Shown: positions 54,746-64,000 of the stretch, one piece after another
Layout of the letters: every line of letters starts with the position of its first letter
Position numbering within the stretch: position 1 is the stretch's first letter
Assembly (NCBI GenBank): GCA_028554795.2
Contig: CM068835.1
Location: 59,367,719 to 59,431,718, forward strand
Length of the DNA: 64,000 nucleotides
Origin: Sinohyriopsis cumingii
Taxonomy: Eukaryota; Mollusca; Bivalvia; Unionida; Unionidae
Direction: 5' to 3'
The notes under the pieces: generated by a model
Seen by the model: only the letters and a program-made list of their open reading frames with translations
The model's database searches: none
What the model was told of the DNA's origin: nothing
Position numbers and translations under genes: made by a program

Positions 54746-55852
54746 TATGAGAATAGAAACAATAGGCGATGTTTTCCTTCACGTCCGTTCGTCGTTCGCG
54801 CCATTCTGCGAAATAAACAGAGAAGATGGCAGTGTCAGCCTTGTTCAATGATTTAAGAAATATTTACTTTTGAATGGTGGATGGGGAATATGCTGTTAAA
54901 AGAATTGAAAGAGAATGGAGGTTAACAAACAATCTTGCCTATGTCAACCAACTAAAATTAGCAAGGGAGGTGATAGAGGGGATAATAGAGGAAGAAGTGA
55001 AGAGGTTGGGAGGATTAATTAATCCCCCCATGTCAGAGTGGGGACAATAAAAGAGTCTCTGGATAAGGTAATCTAAGTCAGATGCTATTTGGAAGAGATA
55101 GAGCAATGGTCAGAGTGGCCGTTTGTCAAAAGGGGAGGTGAACAACTGAATAAAGCGGAAGAACAGATGAGAAAGGTGATAGATGTAGAAGTGAAGCAGA
55201 TCAAGGACAGGTGGTTAAAGGAGAGGAAAGAAAGAGAAAATATAAAGAAAAAGGAAGAGTTTGAGAGACTGAACCATAACGGGATCAAATCCAAAACAAG
55301 TTTAGAGCCATGGATCACCCTGACTGAATGCCATAGTTCCAAAAGAAGAAGAAGACTGGAATAGTGGGAAAGGTTAGGAGATGGCTGACAAAGTGGAGGA
55401 AATAGAAGAAGAAGCCAAATGCCCTTTGCAGGGCCCTCATTTGCCTCGAAAAGAAATTGACTTTCTTGCCTAATTTGTTTTTTTTTAAAATGTCTGTTGT
55501 CCTGTGACGTCTTCTGCCCCTAGTTGATACAGTGTTACCAATCTCCCCTACTGTGACGTCAGACGATATCTTTCTCTTGTCCCTATACAGACCCAATACC
55601 GTTTTGTCTCTGTATAGTCCCACCCATGTTAAATTTCCCATGTTAAATTTCCCATTGTCCCTCTATCGTGCCAAGGGGTGTGTGTAATGTTAATTCCCAT
55701 TGTCCCTATAAATCTTGTCCATATATCATCCCAGGGGGTCTGTAATGTATTTTCCCATTGTCCATATAGGGTCTCACTTAACTACTTTTGTACTTCGAAT
55801 GTATGCTTTATTTATGTATGTATTTAGTTTACTTTCTTTGGCTATGTCATGA
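54746..55852. other. Noncoding DNA with an A/G-rich frame
   Basis: A Lys/Glu-rich coiled-coil-like frame at 55089-55364 has no recognised family and sits in purine-rich DNA. At 55560-55770 TCCCATTGTCCCTAT-type words recur. I call no gene. Confidence 0.4.
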
Positions 55853-56230
55853 TGACCTAGTGTAACCGACCTTAGATGTACTATATTATCTCTCAAGTTG
55901 TAAGTTTCGCCTTATGCATTTAGATGATGTAAGACACTTGTTTCCTATAATCACAAGGCGTCTATTGATTAATGGTTATCACATCGAAACAAATCTTACC
56001 GGTTGCAATAATGTGTCCTGTTTGAGTTGGTCGGTGTCGTAAATTATATAAGGTTCAGAAACTCGAGTGTAGGACGATATGTACAACGGATGCTGGCCAT
56101 TGAGATAATGAATCAGTATTTTGCCTCATGGAACATGCAACTCTGTTCATGTCACGATGTCTATAAAATAACACTAGTAATCGTATTGCAAGAATAAAAC
56201 TTGAACCGTTTAAACTACTTTATTAGTCAA
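55853..56230 (+). mobile_element. Probable solo LTR
   Basis: A 378-bp segment begins TGACCTAG and ends TTAGTCAA, with short inverted ends (TGAC/GTCA), a TATATAAGG box at 56045 and an AATAAA signal at 56193, the spacing expected of an LTR promoter and polyadenylation site. TCATGA flanks both sides (55847-55852 and 56231-56236). No internal retroelement sequence is next to it. Confidence 0.5.
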
Positions 56231-56236
56231 TCATGA

Positions 56237-58760
56237 TAACTATAAAAACTATGAGTCAGTATCGTCAAGTCAACCGAAAAAGCCACCACCACCCACCCAC
56301 CCCCCAAAAAATCCGATATATCTACGGCTTTTCACTTTAGCCCCCACAAATTATGCTACGAATCTCATACAGTACCAGAGAGAGAGAGAGAGACTTATTA
56401 TTGCGCAAAGTCGTGAAATATTATATGCCTAACCTTTGTGAAAAGTGTAGTCGTGAGTAAGTCGAGTATTACTTTATCGAAAGGCAGTTTTCTCGAAATG
56501 TAAATTTCAAATATAGTGGCATACATGTAAGAGTTGTTTTACTATTGTGCGTGTTTTTGAGTTCAAAATAATATGTATGCGCGTATCAATGATTTCTTGA
56601 GACATTTATCTGAACTATTAAAATCAGTGCCAAAAACTCAACAGGAGGTGGTGGAGATAAAACAAAATAAACTAAATGATCCACGCTGTTGCAGGATTAC
56701 TGTGAAAGAGATGGCGATAGGCTATATTTGCAGCTTTTGTATTTCAGAATTACTTGTTTGATTCACTAAATGTCAAATTTTTGAACCTTATAGACCCTTT
56801 CATATGATTTTCTTTATTCTGATTCTTTATCATTTTCTTTTTATACTTTTTTATTTTTACAACAATGGCAGCATGTTCCATTAATCTTTCATTTTGTTAT
56901 AAGAATCGTTTTTCAATGATTCACATTTTGCTATAAGAATCGTTTTTCAATGCTTCACATTTTATATATGAGCTTCTGTAATATATTTAATATTTGGGTT
57001 TTCTTAATATTTACACGTTATGAATGTTATACTTGACCTTGTCCAGAAGAATGTTCATGGTATACCTGACCAATAATATTTCTTATGTATTCATCATAAT
57101 AAATAGCTAAATATTTATATATGATTGTGGATTAAACATTCAGAGCACTGTTAGTAGTAAGCATATTTACTTTGATATCAGTCTTGGTTATGACCTTAGA
57201 AACTTCTCCAACGGCAAATTCCATTACGTTGATAAAATATTTCCAGAAACTGGTAAATGTGACCAAGGTGAAGCAGAGATATATATATACTCTTGTTTAC
57301 ATTGGGATTATTCATTATTGCGTTAACATCTGAAGCAGAATGAGTCTCGTTGTTATTGTTCAATTATTTTCATTTGGCTGTATTTATTTATTGAAATGTG
57401 TATTCACTAAAATTACAATGTGCTCAATAATAATATTTGACTAACACTTTAGTTTGGAATAATAGTGAATTCAGATTAGGAATATTTGGATGATGTGATT
57501 CTGATACATCAAAAGACTTGATATCGTCACGCTCCAGACCACTGACACATTATTACGGAATAGACTACAGACACATCAATACATGCAATGTTAGAATTTA
57601 TTTGCAATGCCACATAAGTTCAGTAAGAACTTCAAATATTCGGAATTGTGTTATAACTTTTAGGACCGATTGGGATAAATTTCACAATAATGTGAGTTCT
57701 TTTTCAATTTTCACCCTGTTTTCAAGGAAATAAATTATTTATTAAGTTGTACAAAGCGTGTTGGTTTTCGTATGAAATGTCAACTAACCAATAGCGTGTA
57801 ACAGCGGTGCATTTTTCATTGGCCAAAAATGGTTGAGGCAATTGATTTCAAAAGGATATTGTGTAAGTTTAACATCGAAAGTATGACTACGTACCAGAGA
57901 GAAGCAGATACATGTATTTTCGAGTGAAATGTATTTGTACAAACCAAGAACAGCGCCGGAAATTTGCTTATTTATGAGTCAATTTAACTTGTGTGCTCCC
58001 TTTGTCTGGATCAGGTAGGACCAACTGTACAGACTTGAACAACTCGGTTCTGATGGAATGCGTTGGCTAGCTCGCAGCATGGAATTATCAGCTCGAGGTG
58101 TAGATAGGGTTATCGGAACATTGGCCAGTCAAGATGTACATCTGTCGACACTACGGTACCAGGCTATGATGTCCTGCATCTCGCATATATCTGCGACGGT
58201 GGGGATTGTTAGAAAATTAGCTGTCCGTACTGCAATTGTTAAGTTGTCCAGAGGGAAAGTACCTCAATCATGGCGACACCCCCAGTTCAGTGCGTACATG
58301 CTCTACAGGGCATTGGGTGACACAGAGGAGTAGGAATCGTTCCACAGGCTCGGCTTTTGCATGCCTGAGATTGACAAGGAAGAAATGGACTCGGCAGGAA
58401 ACTTCCATCGTCGGCTGAACGTGTCTGAAACGCCAAGTAGTAAATAAATATTTCATATCTTGCCCATTAGCTTAATTTGGGATGTTCTCTATTATAAATT
58501 TCGGGTTAGCCGCAATCGTAATAAGAGTCACCCTCTAAAAGTGTAATTTTACTAAATAATCATAAATTTAAGAATTTCGTGTACAACGGTTACTTCACCT
58601 TTCCAAAATATGATAATATTTGTAATTTAGGTAAGGTTGAACACAATTAATTGGCAATATATAAAGTTGTATTAGACCGATGGCAGATTGGATCTTGTTA
58701 GAATCATAATACGTCTTTCCCAAAAATGTTTTCTAACTAAAATAAAAACCATAAGGCAAC
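56237..58760. other. Host noncoding DNA, nothing firm
   Basis: AT-rich DNA with a short (AG)n run near 56380. A 91-residue frame at 58058-58333 looks less AT-rich than its surroundings but has no recognised domain and could be an exon or relic. Confidence 0.45.
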
Positions 58761-58989
58761 TGGTTAAGTGGTCATATTTACAGTTGTGGTTATGGTCTTC
58801 GATTATGTAGCAGGTGTGCTGCCTGATGGTAGCGTCTTCTCTCCCAATCAATGGGAGGTTCGGGACCAGTCTGTCAAATTCCTCATATATTTGACAGGGA
58901 AAAATACTGTCATCTGGAGGCTTTGTAGTTTATTCAAAAGAGTAGAAACCAGGGCTGGCATTGCCTTTTGGACTACAGTTTTCTCTTTT

Positions 58990-59115
58990 GAGAACTTTGA
59001 CAAGTAAATGTTGCTCAGATCGATGTAATCTTAAGACTGTCCGTTAATTTCAAATTTGATACGAGCTGAGGTACTCAAAGACGACACAGGATGAAATTCA
59101 TTCATTGCATTTTCA
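58990..59115 (-). pseudogene. Major capsid protein N-terminal fragment of element 3
   Basis: On the minus strand MNEFHPVSSLSTSARIKFEI (from about 59104) aligns by eye with the capsid start of element 2 (V-E-F-H-P-V-S-S-L-T-D-S). A stop follows the NGQS segment, after which an IDLSNIYL stretch continues. The rest of the capsid gene is not recognisable to the left. Confidence 0.7.
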
Positions 59116-59500
59116 TGATGTTAGGTGGAATGGTAAACATATAGTCTTGGCATGAAAGACTCGCAAGAATCCCGGTGCATCATTTTCCGTCAGTAAACAA
59201 AGAATTTTAATTCTCTGTTTGTTCCCCTTTGCTTAGTCTTCCTCGCAACATGTTATGAGCTCAGAAGGGGTATCGATATCCCTTTTGTCTTGTCCTTTTT
59301 GATACGTGGAAGAGGAATCATTGTCTTGGCTAGCAGCATGCAGCGCATTTTTATGGATCTCTTAGCGAGCCAAAATGTTGTTTTCCAATTTGAAACAAAA
59401 CATTTTTGCCTGCTGTCAGGAAGGTTTCTTTGGGACTTTGTTTATCAATGATGGCATTTTAGATATATTCTCTTCCTTGCATCAAAGTGGCATCTATCAA
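59116..59500 (-). pseudogene. Minor virion gene of element 3 (AGKNVL segment)
   Basis: The minus strand near 59430-59350 reads PKETFLTAGKNVLFQIGKQH, matching the PKEAFLRAGKNVLLQKGKDI of element 2, with stops soon after. It lies just upstream of the capsid start, as in element 2. Confidence 0.65.
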
Positions 59501-61548
59501 AGCATGCAATCCTCAAGTCACCATCGATTTTAAGATGGGGGCCACCCTACGAAACGTAGATTTGAGTATGTCCATAAAACCATGTCCGCCTTGTCGTGCA
59601 ACTCCTTGGTGCACAAGATACAAGACTTACAAGTTATCAGAGAATCGTTTTCAAAAATGTAGTTTCACCGTGACGTTTCTTTCGAAACTGGAACAGATCT
59701 TTGATACCAATGTTGGCACTGTCGAAATATGAATTAATGAGAGGAAAACACTGATGATATACAAATTCGTGGCGCAAGTGATACGTGTTTTCACCTTAGT
59801 GATAACAGACTATTTCCTACCACGCTGTACTCCACCACATCGGAGTCCACAAACATCAAATTAATTTCTACTCTACAACTGATAGGTTCCCGAAAATACT
59901 TAACAATCGTGCGTTGCTCTGGATTTTTTTTCTTTCTTGGGAGTCATACAAAGGATACCGCCCAAATACAAAATACAACGCAGGAAAAAAGTAATAGCCT
60001 CGACTTTGGCATTCATTGCATTGTTTTAGTAGTCATTAGGCACGACGCATGCGAACCTCGGAAAGACGTTAATGACATAACAGAAAATATTTGTAACCTC
60101 GATTATTTGCTACCAAATGAGAGATATCGGCTTTATCAGCTTGCCATTAATGATCGATGCCCTCCACTTCGCTTTGACTTTTGAAAAGTTTCGACGAATG
60201 GCTTTGTGTAACGTGTACGTCGTTTGTCCTTGTAAACACCGGAAGTAAACGTACAATTTTCAGTTTGGTTTTGGCAGCATGATAGCATTTTTGAATATCT
60301 CCTAAACCCAGAGGACGGGTATGATTATATTAAATACTAGCTAAAAGTTCAAAGCTTGTGCATAAGTGCTCTCTTCAACAAGTCACCAACTGTTCACCAA
60401 TGCTACTCTTTATTTCGTAGGGTTTGAAGACTGCTTGACGTGTTCGACGAGCCATAAGAGGAGGGTATACTGCTTGCAGCGAATGGGAAATTATTTTCTA
60501 ACTTTTGGAAACTTATAGCCTCATTTCTTTCTTGTGTAGTTCTGGCAAAGAAGGAGTCGACGTCATCTTTGTCACCCAAGCTAGTTTTTCTCGTCGGTGA
60601 GAAGCGGTACGAACCAAGAAAGAAGTGGGTGCAATCGAGTTGTGGATGGGAGCCGAAGGAATTTGAAAAAACTTCTTGTTTGTCCTCTTTCTCGTCTTTC
60701 ATCCTCGTGGCTGCGCCTGTATTGGTTGTAGATGGATGTTGTCATTTTCGTTATGTCCTTGAAATATGTGAGAGTCGGTTTAAATGCTTCATCTAAAGCT
60801 TTCTGGTGAAGGAGCTAATGGCATTGCAAGACTTGATCGTACCGTTGCAAATTTGTTGTTTCTAACAAATCTATTCAATCCATCAACGTTTTCAGTCTTG
60901 CTGTAATTTTGACATCTCGTTGAGTTTAGTATTTGGACATAAATTATGTGTCCATTGTTTGTACGAATGATGGAATTCCGTCCAACATTTTGTAGGGTCA
61001 GATATTGTCCTTCCATGAGATTCATATGTACATGTATGACGCATTGCCAGAAAAGAGAGAGTTTGCATCTTCTCATGATGCCTCTTAAACAGGATCAAGC
61101 AAGCGATCCTAACAAATAGGAGCCAATTTCAGCAATTCTCCTAACTGATAAGTGTTTTCTTTTTTAACCTTTCGGGAAAAACGTTCTGATGTTTTTCTAA
61201 GGGTTCTTTATTGTACTAGGGCAAAGCTACCGTTACTTTCAAGAAAATCGTGCAACATATATACACGGACTGGATGATGTGTTTAGGGGTTGTTTGAATA
61301 AGTTGTTTGCGCATGGGTGGATTGGAAATCGTCACTACCAACGATACGTACAAATTTTGTCTACACGAGGAGGCAATCCCATTCAGTTTTCTGTAAATGT
61401 AGGAGAGAGGTGGTGAGCATTTCTGAGGGTGAAATCTTTTCATTTCAGAAGCAAATAAAAAATACCTTCAAGTATATTACGCCGTTTTTATACTGGAAAT
61501 TGTCTCCACTGATATGGTCAGAACGTCGATTCATCTTCATGATGGGCA

Positions 61549-61785
61549 TCACTCAACGCTGTGGCGTTTGCAATTGACTAAATTGTGACAGTCCTTGTTG
61601 GGGTAAATCGAGTAAAGTTTGCAATATCCCTGTTCTGTTTTCGTCTTGGGTAAAGAGAATTTCTTAGCGACAGCAGCTACCGCTGAAAGAGACGAGCCTG
61701 TCGCCAGAGAAGCTGTTACTTTATAAATGGGTTTTCTTTTTTTTAAATTAGGAAAGAGGCGTTTTAAATTTGGTTTGTCCGGCAT
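61549..61785 (-). pseudogene. Packaging ATPase C-terminal tail of element 3
   Basis: A 78-residue frame with SAVAAVAKKFSLPKTKTEQ and YSIYPNKDCHNLVNC, matching the tail of the element 2 ATPase (TAVAAAHKVPAPKIK, then W-I-C-P-T-K-N-F-L-D-L-V-R-C). A following MPIMKMNRRSDHIS frame matches the small gene after the element 2 ATPase. The ATPase core is not present; a foldback element begins about 60 bp upstream. Confidence 0.6.
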
Positions 61786-61845
61786 GTCGATGGGCTCTAG
61801 ACACGGTTACCCATGGACGTGGTTTGGGACGTATGTTTGCGCGGT

Positions 61846-63144
61846 CCTAATAAATATTGCGAAGTCAGACAAAGGCAGACAAAGTCTGTTTATTTTTGTT
61901 TTATTTGTACATATTTGTATACATTATATTATATTAACTTTGCTTTGATATTTAAAGTCTTAAAAAGCGTGATTTAATGTTGTTTAAAAGTAAAATTGGT
62001 ACATACATACATTTAATAGAACAAAGGCAGATAGAGTATGAAGAAGTCATGTAACATAGATTGCGTATGACAAAGGCAATCACAGTGAGTCAAAACCAGA
62101 TTTAATAATTTTATATAATAATTATCTTATTGAGATAATATTATGAAAGTGATATTAAATATTCAATTAACATTCATAAGCATAAATTCATGATGTACTT
62201 TCATCGAAATAGATCGACCTTGACAAGATTGATAGTACAAATACAGTACATCATTTAACATGTCAATATTACAATTTGTTTCAGCATAATCATTACAGTG
62301 TCTTAAGCGGTAATACAAATCTTTTATGTTGCTATTAATGTTCGCGGTATTCGATGAGAAGAAGCGATTATGCTACAAACAGTAACAAATTACTCTGCCC
62401 TTGTCGGCAAAATCAAACGCGGTTCCTGGCTTTTTTACTATACAAATCTGTTCATGCAGTATTGTTCAAACAGTAATTATTTAATATACCAATACATATG
62501 CAAGTGTAAAAGAAATACCTATGTTTGTGATTGTCGACTCAGGTATATAGATAAAGGTTGATTAAAGGATTACTGTTTGAACAGTACTGCATGAATAGAT
62601 TTGTGTAACAACTGCTCGAGACAATGTAAAATAGTCACGAACTGCTACAGGTGCGGAATATCACTAATTACCATCGTATGATTTTGTCGACAGCGGCAGA
62701 GTAATTTGCTACTGTTTGTAGCATATTTGATTCTTAATAAAACTATTAGTACATCTTACTTTGTCACAATGAATCTGTCTTTGTCATACAGTATCTTAAG
62801 TTTTTTACATCATGTTGGCATACTATATTCAATTAAATAATTATATTAAACTTATGTATTTTATACTACTTTCATAATATTATTACGTGTCTCTCAATAA
62901 GATAATTATTATATAAAATTATTAAATCAGGCTTTGTCACATTGAGATTGCTTTTCTCATACGATATCTGTGTTATATGACTTTGTCATACTCTATCTAC
63001 ACAACTAAGGGTACGTATGTATCATTTTTTTTATTATAAATTTAAATAACAAAACAAAGTTAATATAGTATAATGTATACGAATATGTATAAATAAAACA
63101 AAAATAAACAGACTTTGCCTGCCTTTGCGGCGTTTATTAGGACC
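61846..63144. mobile_element. 1.3-kb foldback element
   Basis: An almost complete palindrome centred near 62.5 kb. The outer arms (GGTCCTAATAAA at about 61846, TTTATTAGGACC at 63133-63144) continue inward through CAAAGTCTGTTTATTTTTGT, TTATATAATAATTATCTTAT and GCTACAAACAGTA-type blocks, each found inverted on the other side. No transposase frame is seen. Arms have diverged by substitutions and small gaps, most in the middle thirds. Confidence 0.82.
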
Positions 63145-64000
63145 CATGATTGCATCCGAACAGCAGTGCCTCCCTTTCCCGGTAGGATCTGTTTTATTCT
63201 TGGGAATTTTTATCTTTGGGGCTTTTATATTCTTGTGATGTGCCATGACTGTGGTACCACAGCTGTTCTTCTAAGAATATATTATGGGGAGGGATGTCTC
63301 CTGGGATCTCACTTGTGAAATAAGATACCATTTTAAGAAGGAACGAATTATAATGCCACCTATATAGTAGCTGTCACCAGGTTTCAGAATGATTTTTGAG
63401 TGGTCTGAGTTTAGATTATAGGATCTGCCAGCTGTGACAAAGCCACTCTTTGTTTGTCAATAACCCATTTGGCTTTATAAGGGATGTGAATGATGCCTTG
63501 ACGTAATTGAGTTGCTGGGAGCATAAACCTTAGTACGACTTCTTTGACACCGGATTATAACAATGGGCTCGGATACCATAGCGCACGAATCAGTTTGGCT
63601 GGAAGATAAAATTGAAATGAAGTCCCACATTCTTGAAACCAGTAGTGAAACAGATAATTACAAAACCTAAAATATTCAGGAGCGGTTTGTTTTAAATCAA
63701 TGAGTTATTAGGCAAAATGTGTTTGAGTGGCACCGTCGCACTTATAAGTCAGACAAGGAATTCCTAACTCTTTGGCGAATACTTACCTTAAAATTAATTT
63801 TTGGGAATTTCAATCAATACCATGTAATGGCATTGAGACTTATGGTACCATGGGGTTTACTCTGTTGAAATACATTCTGTGTAATGTAAATTATTTCAGC
63901 ATTACGATGATGCTCATTGCTTGTAAAGCAAGGTTCAAGCAAGGTTCAATTTCTTTTTTGTCTTCTCGTCACATGTCAACTAAGACTATAAAATGTTTTA
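63145..64000. other. Sequence to window end, nothing firm
   Basis: A basic frame on the minus strand (63246 leftward, with KAPKIKIPKNKTDPTGKG) may be another eroded viral piece interrupted by the foldback, but I cannot match it to a family. Confidence 0.4.

Larger units (their letters stand above)
58765..61840 (-). mobile_element. Decayed Polinton remnant (element 3)
   Basis: Reading leftward from 61.8 kb: packaging ATPase tail, short basic frames, minor virion gene, then the start of the capsid gene. Order and sequence match element 2 at 50.4-52.3 kb but the orientation is opposite. Stops are frequent, so it is older or more eroded. No termini were identified; the left side is cut within the capsid gene. 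Confidence 0.7.

Noticed and set aside
54495..54851. Frames with YHPHTR-type peptide repeats
   Set aside because: They arise from the GTGTGGATAGTA minisatellite on either strand and have no conserved protein features.
55089..55364. Coiled-coil protein gene
   Set aside because: The Lys/Glu-rich frame lies in purine-rich DNA where such frames arise by chance, with no family match or neighbouring coding signal.
58058..58333. Possible host exon or transposon fragment
   Set aside because: The frame is open for 91 residues but carries no domain I recognise and no convincing splice context.

Overview
The window looks like nuclear DNA of an aquatic invertebrate, probably a lophotrochozoan such as a mollusc; this is inferred from repeat content only, and no host gene or rRNA fixes the species. 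Long AT-rich noncoding DNA carries tRNA-like SINEs, LINE fragments, Ty3/gypsy and hAT relics, foldback elements and satellites. Into it are set three virus-derived elements of the Polinton/Maverick (adintovirus-like) class at different stages of decay.

Element 1 (1 to about 15.4 kb) is cut off by the left window edge but is otherwise nearly intact and intron-free. The rightward genes are a parvovirus-type phospholipase A2 tail, a D,D(35)E integrase, and, beyond the leftward polymerase, two small genes (zinc-ribbon-like and HNH endonuclease) and a repeat-tailed orphan. The leftward replication gene is one 1143-residue protein that appears to join a family B DNA polymerase, an SF1 helicase and an HNH nuclease. 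A leftward block (8.2-15.1 kb) encodes the virion: a coiled-coil protein, a pVI-like minor protein, the major capsid protein, a pX-like membrane-active protein, an adenain-like protease, a fibre with a phage tail-fibre repeat, a two-helix membrane protein and a penton-candidate structural protein. Between the two blocks lie about 2.7 kb of iterated repeats and large inverted repeats. The capsid gene has one in-frame stop, the protease has no usable ATG but lies -1 to the pX gene behind an A AAA AAG heptamer, and most genes start directly at an A/T-only tract. No packaging ATPase is visible, so it is either upstream of the window or absent.

15.4-43 kb is host noncoding DNA with two SINE families (three copies each), two LINE fragments, a satellite array interrupted by one of them, minisatellites, microsatellites, paired dispersed repeats, three foldback/MITE-like elements, and a degenerate Ty3/gypsy pol.

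Element 2 (about 43.0-53.3 kb, plus strand) is a conventional animal Polinton reduced to pseudogenes: DNA polymerase B, two BIR-domain (IAP-like) genes, a duplicated unknown gene, a nested hAT transposase relic, packaging ATPase, pX-like protein, a minor virion gene and an F54H12.2-type major capsid protein. Element 3 (about 58.8-61.8 kb, minus strand) is a still more decayed relative with the same gene order, facing element 2. It abuts a 1.3-kb foldback (61.85-63.14 kb). Between elements 2 and 3 are a minisatellite and a probable solo LTR.
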